Shown: positions 25,320 through 32,486, numbered from the stretch's first letter. The stretch is 34,294 nt of DNA from Chloroflexota bacterium (GCA_012514315.1 JAAZAN010000147.1:1-34294), one strand, 5' to 3'. Notes: generated from the letters alone by a model not told the origin. Numbers and translations: made by a program.

Positions 25320-25550
25320 CTAGTAGTCGTCATCCTCTTCAATACCGTCATCGTCATCGTCATCGTCGTCGTCCCAATCATCATCTGCATCATCATCCCA
25401 GTCATCGTCATACGGGTAATCGACCTCGAAAGGCTCTGCACTCACAATCTCCAGGTCGATACCACACTCCGGACACGTTATTAGTGCACCATCCGCTGGC
25501 TTGTCGACGGTAATGACAGCGTCACACTCGGGGCAGTAGGTCTTGGCCAT
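25320..25550 (-). CDS. LysW-like zinc ribbon with poly-aspartate C-terminal tail
   Basis: This is a 76-residue protein. The N-terminal part has two CxxC pairs (CPEC at residues 6-9 and CPEC at 27-30) separated by 17 residues, followed by GIDLEIVSAEPFEVDYP. This matches LysW, the small carrier to which lysine or arginine precursors are attached. True LysW ends in EDWGE and uses the last glutamate as attachment site. Here the end is a run of Asp with two Trp (including nine Asp in a row) finishing IEEDDDY, so carrier function by the usual chemistry is not supported. No lys or arg biosynthesis gene is nearby. Start ATG 25550 follows AAAGGAG; the longer frame to 25601 covers the ribosome-binding site. 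Confidence 0.75.
   Translation of the reverse strand: MAKTYCPECDAVITVDKPADGALITCPECGIDLEIVSAEPFEVDYPYDDDWDDDADDDWDDDDDDDDDGIEEDDDY
25347..25373. repeat. Trinucleotide repeat coding for nine aspartates
   Basis: On the plus strand this is a run of gtc/atc triplets (alternating gtcatc, then gtc three times), which reads GAT/GAC on the gene strand. It encodes the Asp9 stretch of the zinc-ribbon protein. Such a tract can change length by slippage, so tail length may vary between strains. Confidence 0.8.
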
Positions 25551-25726
25551 CTGGCACTCCTTTCTCGGCACTGATTGGGGCCTGGTCCAGTCTTGAGACA
25601 CCTCGGTGTCCCAGCAGGCCGGAGAATAACCGGTCCACTTACCGGGCTGCAGCAGTATAACACAGAAATCGGCCCCCGACGGTAAAGCATTGGTGAGCCT
25701 CCAGTGAAGATTCGGTGTAGACGCAG

Positions 25727-25755
25727 TTGACTTTCGACGTCGCTGATGTTATGAT
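25727..25755 (+). promoter_or_regulatory. Regulator promoter with near-consensus boxes and leaderless GTG start
   Basis: TTGACT (25727-25732) and TATGAT (25750-25755) are 17 nt apart. The -10 ends exactly 9 nt before GTG 25765, and no Shine-Dalgarno sequence fits in between. The mRNA should start 1-3 nt from the codon, making this the clearest leaderless candidate here. Confidence 0.7.
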
Positions 25756-25764
25756 TTACGCACT

Positions 25765-26400
25765 GTGTCGAAAGAGGGGGCATGGGTGCACGCCATTGTC
25801 CTATCGCGCAATCCAAATTTCACCGAAGGCACGCAGACCGTGCTGGGCCGGGTCATTGATCAGTGGACGGTCGCCACCTCCTGGCCAGAGGTCACGTATG
25901 CTCTGGCACGGGAGAACGTGGACCTAGTCATTGTCGACCGAGCCGCGCTTACCCAGATCCGACTGAGCAACCTCCTTGGTATGACTGAACCCGGACGCTG
26001 GCCCGCACTCCTACTGCTCGACGCGCCGTCACGCGAAACAGCCTTGGGACCTTTGGTAGAGCATCTCGGTCCCGCAGAACCGCGCTTCCATCAGGTTGGC
26101 GAGCTCCGCATCGATACACGTCGAAAGCGGGCGGGGATCAACGGGCGGTGGGTGACTCTACCGCCTATCCAGTACCGGCTGCTCGTGACACTGGCCGAGC
26201 GACCGGGTGAGGTTATCGACTGCCAGGAGTTGCTGCGCCGAGTCTGGGGTTACGAAGGCGGGGAGACTGAGGCGCGCGAACTACTCAAGGTCCATATTCG
26301 GCAACTGCGGCGGCGCCTGGGCCTCGACCCGGCCACCCATCCCTACATCCGCTCGGTGCGCGGGTTCGGTTACATGCTCGCGGCGCCCGGAGACGAGTGA
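25765..26400 (+). CDS. OmpR/PhoB-type winged-helix transcription regulator with degenerate receiver
   Basis: This is a 211-residue DNA-binding protein. The C-terminal half (about residues 110-207) is a typical trans_reg_C winged helix: LTLPPIQYRLLVTLAERPGE-like start (here VTLPPIQYRLLVTLAERPGE), LLRRVWGYEG, LKVHIRQLRRRLG and YIRSVRGFGYML. The N-terminal part looks like a shortened receiver: VDLVIVDR keeps one possible phospho-Asp, but the acidic pair and conserved lysine of true receivers are not seen. It may work without phosphorylation. No sensor kinase lies beside it. It is tail-to-tail with the second UroD-family gene, 3 bp apart. Targets are unknown; the sugar operon or the RNA-modification operon are nearby candidates. 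Confidence 0.85.
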   Translation: MSKEGAWVHAIVLSRNPNFTEGTQTVLGRVIDQWTVATSWPEVTYALARENVDLVIVDRAALTQIRLSNLLGMTEPGRWPALLLLDAPSRETALGPLVEHLGPAEPRFHQVGELRIDTRRKRAGINGRWVTLPPIQYRLLVTLAERPGEVIDCQELLRRVWGYEGGETEARELLKVHIRQLRRRLGLDPATHPYIRSVRGFGYMLAAPGDE

Positions 26401-26403
26401 CCG

Positions 26404-27459
26404 CTACCCGCGCAAGCTCCCTGCGGCGCGATACATCTCGAGCGTGTTCTGCAGCGGAGTGCCGACCTGCACAGCGTGAGTAGGACCCAGGAACAGACCG
26501 CCCTCCGAAAACAGCTCCAAGCGCGTCTCCACCTCACGCCGCACATCCGCGACATCGCCAAATGGCAGAACCGTCTGGACATCCATGGTGCCGCAGAAAC
26601 ACAACTGATCGCCGTATGCATCCCACAACTCATGCAGCCCCATACCAGCAGCGCCGACCTGCACGACATCCAGCACGTCTAACCCGAGGTCGATCAGACG
26701 TGGAATGAGTCGACGCACGCTGCCGCAGCTGTGCATCATCGTGCGTGCACCATAGCGATGTGCGAGCGCGAATACCGCTCCGAACTTCGGGGCGAACAGC
26801 CGTTCGAACTGCCGCGGACTGATCAGGGGGCCGTTCTGCGTTCCAAGGTCCTCACCGATGTGTACGAAGTCAATCCGTCCTCCGGCAGCCTCCAGGGCTC
26901 GCTCGAACATTCCCATGAAGAACTGGTGACGCTGGTCCATCAGCGCGAGATAGACCGGGTCCTCAGTCGCAATGTCGACGAGCACACGCTCAACGCCACG
27001 ACACCGAGCAATACCATTGATGAAATCAAATGAACCAGCACTTCCGAAAACAACCGCATATCCAGCACGCTGCTCACATTGAGTGCGCACCGTGGTGTAA
27101 TCGAAGTCGTCGGGAGTCGGGAATCGGTAGCCTGCGAGCTCCGCCACACGGGTCACGTGCTCGAACGGCAGGTACACAGCCTCCGGGTACACGCCGTCAC
27201 CAAATGAAAGGTCAGCGTACCGCTCGCCCCACAACCCTTCCCAACTACCGTCGGGAAAAGTGCGCAGATCGGGGCCACTCCAGTTCGCCTGGACGTAGCG
27301 GAAGTCGTCTCCCAGACGTTCGAGAAGCGCGTCATGACCATTGACACCGAAGTAATCCATCAGTTGACGGTTGACTTCTGGCGTTCCCTCGTGCTTCACT
27401 GGGATGCGATCATATCCGCGGCGTTCGAAAGCCGCCAGCACACGCTCTCGGGAATCCAT
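26404..27459 (-). CDS. Uroporphyrinogen decarboxylase-family protein 2
   Basis: This is a second URO-D-superfamily barrel protein, 351 residues. Landmarks are DFVHIGEDLGTQNGPLISPR, RTMMHSCGSVRRLIPRLIDL, LCFCGTMDVQTVLPFG and the C-terminal GLFLGPTHAVQVGTPLQN. The H-S-C-G at the barrel position where methylcobamide methyltransferases have H-x-C could be part of a zinc site, but the second cysteine of that motif is not obvious, so chemistry is open. ATG 27459 lies 8 nt after AGGAGAG; the frame start at 27477 overlaps rsmI and is less likely. It is the last gene of the TGT-methyltransferase-rsmI run. No heme or cobamide genes are nearby. Confidence 0.82.
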   Translation of the reverse strand: MDSRERVLAAFERRGYDRIPVKHEGTPEVNRQLMDYFGVNGHDALLERLGDDFRYVQANWSGPDLRTFPDGSWEGLWGERYADLSFGDGVYPEAVYLPFEHVTRVAELAGYRFPTPDDFDYTTVRTQCEQRAGYAVVFGSAGSFDFINGIARCRGVERVLVDIATEDPVYLALMDQRHQFFMGMFERALEAAGGRIDFVHIGEDLGTQNGPLISPRQFERLFAPKFGAVFALAHRYGARTMMHSCGSVRRLIPRLIDLGLDVLDVVQVGAAGMGLHELWDAYGDQLCFCGTMDVQTVLPFGDVADVRREVETRLELFSEGGLFLGPTHAVQVGTPLQNTLEMYRAAGSLRG

Positions 27460-27473
27460 CAAAAGCTCTCCTG

Positions 27474-28169
27474 TCATGTGGCTTGACCTGCAGATCTCGA
27501 AGCCTGGTCCGCACCGGCGATGACGAGCGTGTACTCGCCTTTGATCTGCTCCTCATCCAGTGTACCGAGCAGCTCCGAGAGACTACCTCGCGCAACGCTC
27601 TCAAACATCTTGGTCAGATCATTGGCGATAGCTGCCTGCCGATCTCCCAAGACGGCCAACGCATCCTCGAGAAATGCCTTGATCCGGTACGGACTCTCGT
27701 AGAAGATAAGCGTATGGGGTGCGTCCCGATCTACCTCCAGAAACCTTCGCCGCTTGCTGGAGGTCCTCGGCGGGAAGCCCCGGAACGTAAAGGAATGCGA
27801 CGGCAACCCGGAAAGGACCAGCGCCATGATCAGCGCCGTTGGGCCAGGAATCATTGTGACCGCGATACCGCGCTCGATCGCCCGGCGAACCAGCGAGAAG
27901 CCAGGATCAGATATCCCAGGCGTTCCAGCATTGGAGACTAACGCCACCGATTTCCCCTCCTCAAGTGCAGCGACAATCCTGTATCCGGCCTGCTGCTCGT
28001 TATGCTCGTGAAACGAGATCTGTGGCTTCTTGATCTCATAATGCTTCAGCAGTAGCCCGGTCTTGCGCGTATCTTCACTGGCCACCAAGTCGACCTCGCG
28101 CAGAGTGTCGAGCGCGCGCAACGAGATATCAGAGAGTGTGCCGATGGGAGTTGCGACCAGATACAGCAT
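27474..28169 (-). CDS. rsmI: 16S rRNA (cytidine(1402)-2'-O)-methyltransferase
   Basis: RsmI methylates the ribose of C1402 in the decoding centre of 16S rRNA. The 231-residue protein shows the family N-terminus [61 protein letters not shown] and [18 protein letters not shown], with the SAM-binding glycines in the last two blocks. The C-terminal extension of longer members is missing. The start ATG 28169 follows AGGTGA, 10 bp after the upstream rRNA methyltransferase gene. Two 16S decoding-site methyltransferases thus lie side by side. Confidence 0.95.
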   Translation of the reverse strand: MLYLVATPIGTLSDISLRALDTLREVDLVASEDTRKTGLLLKHYEIKKPQISFHEHNEQQAGYRIVAALEEGKSVALVSNAGTPGISDPGFSLVRRAIERGIAVTMIPGPTALIMALVLSGLPSHSFTFRGFPPRTSSKRRRFLEVDRDAPHTLIFYESPYRIKAFLEDALAVLGDRQAAIANDLTKMFESVARGSLSELLGTLDEEQIKGEYTLVIAGADQASRSAGQAT

Positions 28170-28179
28170 AGTGAGTCAC

Positions 28180-28989
28180 CTACTTCGTGATGAGGAAGGC
28201 CAGCTCGACTGGAAAATCGAAACGCTCAATGGTCCAACCGTGGCCTTCGATCATCTCATTGAATCGTGCTCCGTAGTTCTCAACCATCGCCTTGCACCTT
28301 CCGCCCAGGCTGCGCGCCGGAAAAGATACGAGAACATACTTCGCGTCGACCGTCTCAAGCAAGCGGGGCCCAACGGACCGATCGAGTTGCTCCAGGCAGG
28401 GAAGCAGTTTCAGCATCAGGGCCAGGTCTACTCCCCGCGTAGGCGGATTGTGGCAGATATCCCGCACCTCAGCCTCACCAGCCACACCCACGAGGTCGAG
28501 GAAGCGTCCGACGAAATCCACCAGATCGACGTAGATATCGCACGCGTAGTACGTCACTGCCTCACCCAGCGGCATCCACGGAATGGAGAGTGGCGTCAGG
28601 CCACATCCCAGGTCGAGAATAGTGTTGAGTGGTCCAATGCCACTCAGGGTCGCCGAGAAGAAGCTGTCCAGAATCGGTAGGCGCTCTCTCGTGGACGCGT
28701 GGCAGCCCATCGCTTGACGACAGACAGCACGAAACCCATCATCGTCCGAAGCGACTCGCGCACGACGCAGGTCATCCAACAGATCTGCGTAGTCGATCGC
28801 GCTCCCAAAATAGGCCCCTCCGATCTGATGCAGCTTGTTCTTGGTCGCTTTGACAGCCTGCTTCACGTTGCTTCGGATAGACAGCTCGCGCTCGCCAATC
28901 GATCTAACCAGATCCGGGGTGATGGCCTGGTACTTCGAGCTCCGCGATACAGCGTCCATCAGCGCATTCAGACGATCGTCATGTTTCAC
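28180..28989 (-). CDS. Arm/Rmt-like 16S rRNA (guanine-N7)-methyltransferase homologue (FmrO family)
   Basis: This is a SAM-dependent methyltransferase of the family that methylates N7 of G1405 in 16S rRNA and gives aminoglycoside resistance. The 269 residues match the family along their whole length. VKQAVKATKNKLHQIGGAYF (42-61) is in the N-terminal rRNA-binding domain, followed by HASTRERL (97-104). SAM motif I is ILDLGCGLTPLSIP (124-137), then YYACDIY (147-153) and LALMLKLLPCLEQ (189-201). VSFPARSLGGR (221-231) with KAMVENYGARF follows, ending ELAFLITK. Start GTG 28989 lies 7 nt after GAGGAG and overlaps the TGT-paralogue stop by 11 nt. Target position and resistance are inferred from the family, not shown. 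Confidence 0.85.
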   Translation of the reverse strand: MKHDDRLNALMDAVSRSSKYQAITPDLVRSIGERELSIRSNVKQAVKATKNKLHQIGGAYFGSAIDYADLLDDLRRARVASDDDGFRAVCRQAMGCHASTRERLPILDSFFSATLSGIGPLNTILDLGCGLTPLSIPWMPLGEAVTYYACDIYVDLVDFVGRFLDLVGVAGEAEVRDICHNPPTRGVDLALMLKLLPCLEQLDRSVGPRLLETVDAKYVLVSFPARSLGGRCKAMVENYGARFNEMIEGHGWTIERFDFPVELAFLITK

Positions 28990-30166
28990 GGTTCGACTCC
29001 TCAGGTAACACGACTTGTGCCTGTCCCGCCTCCAAACGAAGTCGCGCGGTGAGCTGGACCATGAACCGCAGATTGTGGATCGTCGCCAATCGCTGGTACA
29101 GGCAATCGTGGATTTCGAACAGGTGGTGCAGATATCCCAGCGAGTAGTGACGGCAACAGAGACAATCACAGTGAGCAGATATCGGCCGGTCGGCTTTGAT
29201 GTGCTTCTTATCTTGCACGTAGACGGTCGAGAAGAAATCGTCCCTCAAGTTTAGCACCGAAGGTTCCTCGCGGAACCCGTACAGACGGCCACGTCGTGCA
29301 TCCCGCGTGGGCAGAGCGCTATCGAACAACGTATATCCAGCCCTGAAGCTCTCCACAAGATTGGCCGGGTGGCCAACACCCAGTGCATGCATCGGGAACC
29401 GCGAGGGCACCAGCTCATAGGTGTAAGCGATTACATCGATCAACAGGTTCCCATCACCGTCCAGCGGCCACCCTCCGTAGCCAAACCCATCGAATCCGAT
29501 CTCGAGAAGTGCGTCGGCACACCATTTCCGCAGCGCGCGACTACCCCCTCCCTGAATGACTGCGAAAAGCAGCGGGCGTTTCTCGTCTGACAGCCCCATC
29601 TGTTCCACAGATCTGTCGAACTCCAGCTTGCCACGTCGGCTCCATTCGACCGTCCGGCGAACCGATTCCTGCTGTGACTCGAAGGGACTGTCCACGTGCG
29701 TGCAATCATCCAGGCAGTATACTACGTCAGCGCCGTACCTGAGCTGCAACTGAATACTCTTCTCCGGCGACAGGTTGATCCTCGCCCGCGCACCCTGAGG
29801 CCGGTACACAAGGCCCTTGTTAGAGATGCTTCCGTTGCGAGGGTTCTCATGGATCAGAGAGTAAATCTGAAACCCCCCGGAATCGGTCACGATGGGGCGG
29901 TCCCAGCCGGCCATGCGGTGCAGACCGCCCAGGGCATGCACAGTCGTGGATCCCGGACGTTGCATGAGGTGAAACGTATTCATCATCACGCCGTCGACGC
30001 CGCAGCCCCGCAGATCGGCGCTGTCGAGGCTACGAACGACGCCGCGCGTGGCATCGGGCAGGAAAACGGGCAGCAAGAGCTGCCCGTGAAGCAGATCTAG
30101 ATACCGATTCCCGTCACACCCTGGATCCATTACGTTCTTCCCACTGAGAGCCTGTGCACCTGCCAT
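28979..30166 (-). CDS. Divergent tRNA-guanine transglycosylase (TGT) paralogue
   Basis: TGT enzymes exchange guanine in RNA for a 7-deazaguanine base. The 395-residue protein keeps the catalytic set: D95 in TDSGGFQ (94-100), D153 in LDDC, Q205 in VIQGG, the nucleophile D282 in FDSALPTRDARRG, and the zinc site C333-x-C335-x2-C338-x25-H364. The base-recognition loop, usually GGLAVGE, reads YGGWPLDG (230-237), and PTRNARNG reads PTRDARRG, so base or RNA substrate may differ from standard queuosine TGT. No queuosine genes are nearby. Start ATG 30166 has no Shine-Dalgarno sequence and lies 9 nt after a TATAAT. It leads an apparent operon with the rRNA methyltransferase, rsmI and UroD-2. Confidence 0.88.
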   Translation of the reverse strand: MAGAQALSGKNVMDPGCDGNRYLDLLHGQLLLPVFLPDATRGVVRSLDSADLRGCGVDGVMMNTFHLMQRPGSTTVHALGGLHRMAGWDRPIVTDSGGFQIYSLIHENPRNGSISNKGLVYRPQGARARINLSPEKSIQLQLRYGADVVYCLDDCTHVDSPFESQQESVRRTVEWSRRGKLEFDRSVEQMGLSDEKRPLLFAVIQGGGSRALRKWCADALLEIGFDGFGYGGWPLDGDGNLLIDVIAYTYELVPSRFPMHALGVGHPANLVESFRAGYTLFDSALPTRDARRGRLYGFREEPSVLNLRDDFFSTVYVQDKKHIKADRPISAHCDCLCCRHYSLGYLHHLFEIHDCLYQRLATIHNLRFMVQLTARLRLEAGQAQVVLPEESNRET

Positions 30167-30175
30167 CAGTGAAAC

Positions 30176-30204
30176 ATTATAGTCTATGGGCGGAGCACCG
30201 GCAA
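30176..30204 (-). promoter_or_regulatory. Promoter of the TGT-paralogue operon, probably leaderless
   Basis: On the minus strand TTGCCG (30199-30204) and TATAAT (30176-30181) are 17 nt apart. The -10 ends 9 nt before ATG 30166 and there is no Shine-Dalgarno sequence. It lies in the 116-bp gap after glmS, which shows no clear terminator. Confidence 0.65.
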
Positions 30205-30282
30205 CCTGTCGATATCCATCAGCCCCCTCGGGAGTTCGGCACGAACAGTAGGGTATCGACGCGGTTCCTAGGTTGTATCGTC

Positions 30283-32127
30283 CTACTCTACCGTCACACT
30301 CTTGGCCAGGTTGCGTGGCTGATCGACGTCGCAGCCACGCCGCACGGCCAGGTGATACGCCAGTAGCTGCATCGGCGCCAGATTCACGATCGGAGATAGC
30401 AATCGTGGCGTCGCCGGAACACTCAGCACGATGTCGGCCTTGCTCTCCATCTCAGTGTCTCCCTCTGTCGCGAGAGCAACAACGGTCCCGCCGCGTGCCT
30501 TCACCTGCTCGATCTGGCTGATCATCTTGTCGTACACGTGATCGCGGACCGCGATAGCCACGACGGGCATAGATGGGTCGACCAGCGCGATCGGGCCGTG
30601 CTTCATCTCGCCGGCCGGATAACCCTCGGCGTGGATGTACGAGATCTCTTTGAGCTTGAGCGCCCCCTCCAGCGCGATGGGATAGTTGATGCCGCGGCCC
30701 AGGTACAGGAAGTGTTCACGATCGTGGAACTCGTCCGCCACATTGGCATACTCGTTTCCATGGTTCAGTACCTGTCCGACAAGATCTGGCAACCGGGCCA
30801 AGTCTTGAACCGCCGCCTTCAGTGTGGAACCGTCCAAGCACCCACGCAGTTCGCCCAGATAGAGACCCAGCAGATACAGATCGACGAGGCTGGCCATCAA
30901 CGCCTTCGTCGTGGCCACACCGATCTCCGGGCCCGCCCGCATTAGGATCGAGCCCTCGGCTAGCCGGTGAGCCTGACTGCCCAAGACATTAACGATCGAC
31001 CACAGGCGCGCCCTCCGGGCGGCCGCTTCCTCCATCGCAGCAAGCGTGTCGACCGTCTCCCCACTCTGAGTGATCGCCACCACGGCAGTGCGCCCGTCGA
31101 TTATGGGATCGCGATAGCGGAACTCCGACCCATAGTCGACCTCGACTGGGGTCCGCGCCAACGACTCGATCATGAACTTGCCCACCAGTCCCGCGTAGGC
31201 CGATGACCCGCACGCGATGATCGTCACCCGCTCCAGCGCGCGAGCATCCTCGGGTTCGAGGTCCAGTTCCTCCAGGCGCACGCGGCCATGATCGAAGTCA
31301 ACCCGGCCGCCGATCGTGTCCGTCACGACACGGGCTTGCTCGTAGATCTCTTTCTGCATGAAATGTTGATAGGGCTTCTTGGCAGCGGAGACCGGATCCC
31401 AGGGGATGCACGTGACCCGTTGCGCCGCGGCGGCGCCATCCAACGAAGTCAGGCACAGCCCATCGATCGTAACCTCGGCCACTTGGCGATCCTCGACGAA
31501 TACAACGTCACGGGTATGCTCTAGGATAGCCGGGATATCGGATGCGATGAACATCTCTTCCTCGCCGATGCCCACAGTGATGCCCCCCGCATTTCCCAGG
31601 CGAGCGGCCACCAACCGGTCCGGTTCCTCACTTGACAGGAAGACGAAGGCACTGGCGCCCCGTATTGCGGAGAGCGCCCGGCGGACCGATGCAGCGAGGT
31701 CCATACCGCCCGACAGGTATCGCTCCACCAGGTGAACGATGACCTCGGTGTCCGTATCGGACGCGAAGCGACAACCACTACGCCCCAGTTCATCCTGCAG
31801 CGTACGGAAATTCTCGATGATGCCGTTGTGCACCACGGCGACGACGCCGTTGGCCCCGACGTGGGGGTGAGCATTGCGCCGGGTGGGCTCTCCGTGGGTA
31901 GCCCACCGGGTATGACCGATGCCCACGCAACCATCCACCGGATGCTGCGCGACCAGGTCAACTAATCCGGACAATTTCCCAGCCTCCCGTCGCACGGCGA
32001 TGGCGCCATCCGCCTGTGCTACAGCCAGGCCGGCGGAGTCATATCCTCTGTACTCGAGATGTTTGAGGCCTTCCAGGATGATGGGAGCCGCCTGACGCGG
32101 CCCCACGTACCCGACGATACCGCACAT
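30283..32127 (-). CDS. glmS: Glutamine-fructose-6-phosphate aminotransferase (isomerizing)
   Basis: GlmS makes glucosamine-6-phosphate from fructose-6-phosphate and glutamine, the first step to UDP-GlcNAc for peptidoglycan. The N-terminal glutaminase domain starts MCGIVGYVG with nucleophile Cys2; GHTRWATHGEPTRRNAHPH and EVIVHLVERY follow. Two SIS sugar-isomerase domains include CGSSAYAGLVGKFMIE and ITQSGETVDTLAAM. The C-terminus LAKSVTVE is the family end. ATG 32127, 4 nt after AAGGAGGG, gives the normal 614 residues; the frame to 32211 would put residues before the catalytic Cys and overlaps the ribozyme. Its mRNA leader carries a glmS ribozyme. Confidence 0.97.
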   Translation of the reverse strand: MCGIVGYVGPRQAAPIILEGLKHLEYRGYDSAGLAVAQADGAIAVRREAGKLSGLVDLVAQHPVDGCVGIGHTRWATHGEPTRRNAHPHVGANGVVAVVHNGIIENFRTLQDELGRSGCRFASDTDTEVIVHLVERYLSGGMDLAASVRRALSAIRGASAFVFLSSEEPDRLVAARLGNAGGITVGIGEEEMFIASDIPAILEHTRDVVFVEDRQVAEVTIDGLCLTSLDGAAAAQRVTCIPWDPVSAAKKPYQHFMQKEIYEQARVVTDTIGGRVDFDHGRVRLEELDLEPEDARALERVTIIACGSSAYAGLVGKFMIESLARTPVEVDYGSEFRYRDPIIDGRTAVVAITQSGETVDTLAAMEEAAARRARLWSIVNVLGSQAHRLAEGSILMRAGPEIGVATTKALMASLVDLYLLGLYLGELRGCLDGSTLKAAVQDLARLPDLVGQVLNHGNEYANVADEFHDREHFLYLGRGINYPIALEGALKLKEISYIHAEGYPAGEMKHGPIALVDPSMPVVAIAVRDHVYDKMISQIEQVKARGGTVVALATEGDTEMESKADIVLSVPATPRLLSPIVNLAPMQLLAYHLAVRRGCDVDQPRNLAKSVTVE

Positions 32128-32169
32128 GGTTCCCTCCTTGGGGTTCGCTATGGTTCCTTGCGGCCACTG

Positions 32170-32395
32170 CCGGACGACGTTGTCTCCCCGGTTGCCCGGG
32201 GCCTTTGCCATCCAGCTCGATTCTCAGGAGGGAGAAGAACTTGGGGGGTGACCACCCCCAGGGCGGCTTCCGCCGATCTCTCGATTTTCCCACCGTCCGG
32301 TGGTTAGCCCTGCCTTGCGGCAGGGAACCGCCTCCTCGTCACCCGCTCATCGCTCACGTCACGTGCACAGAAGCATCAGGAACGGGCCAGGCGCT
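32170..32395 (-). promoter_or_regulatory. glmS ribozyme (glucosamine-6-phosphate-activated self-cleaving riboswitch)
   Basis: The 359-bp gap before glmS is filled mainly by this RNA. In order on the minus strand: cleavage site A32395|G32394 followed by GCGCC; P1 strands CCCGTTC (32380-32386) and GAGCGGG (32342-32348); TGACGAGG (32334-32341); P2 strands GGCGG (32328-32332) and CCGCC (32262-32266); the highly conserved core ATCGAGAGATCGGCGG (32270-32285); a P3-like GC-rich hairpin; P4 CTGGAT (32210-32215) with GTCCGG (32170-32175) enclosing GGCAAAGG and CCCCGG-GCAA-CCGGGG (32186-32201). GCGCC can pair with the core GGCG as in the known pseudoknot. Cleavage of the mRNA when GlcN6P is high would lower glmS expression. 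Two extra hairpins (32290-32303 and 32308-32325) lie between P2 and the core. Found by eye, not by covariance search. Confidence 0.88.
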
Positions 32396-32486
32396 CTCTT
32401 CTCCTGAAGCTGACATTTGGGCCCTCTACAATCACCTCCTTCAGTCGCACCGCGCGCGCCAACCGGCATCTCGGGTCACCTCATGA
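32396..32486 (-). other. Spacer upstream of the glmS ribozyme
   Basis: This 91-nt stretch between the DUF512 stop and the ribozyme cleavage site holds no gene. It contains AAGGAGGTGAT (complement of 32431-32441), an 11-nt perfect match to the anti-Shine-Dalgarno end of 16S rRNA, with no convincing reading frame behind it. I see no good promoter, so glmS may be read through from cmk and the DUF512 gene. Confidence 0.4.

Noticed and set aside
25320..25420. GAT/GAC-rich stretch as a possible CRISPR-like or non-coding repeat
   Set aside because: The repeat unit is only 3 nt and stays in frame as the acidic tail of the zinc-ribbon protein.
28063..28680. 205-codon plus-strand open frame
   Set aside because: It is antisense to rsmI and the rRNA methyltransferase, both with full-length family matches on the other strand.
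32164..32170. GCCACTG on the plus strand, reminiscent of the cobalamin riboswitch
   Set aside because: The other conserved B12-riboswitch blocks are missing, the strand faces away from glmS, and the region is explained by the glmS ribozyme on the minus strand.
32431..32441. ATCACCTCCTT on the plus strand, identical to the 16S rRNA 3' end
   Set aside because: No other 16S sequence lies upstream; it is only the complement of a strong Shine-Dalgarno-like sequence.
32205..32486. 93-codon plus-strand open frame in the glmS leader
   Set aside because: It is antisense to the ribozyme, composition is unlike protein, and no start signal is convincing.
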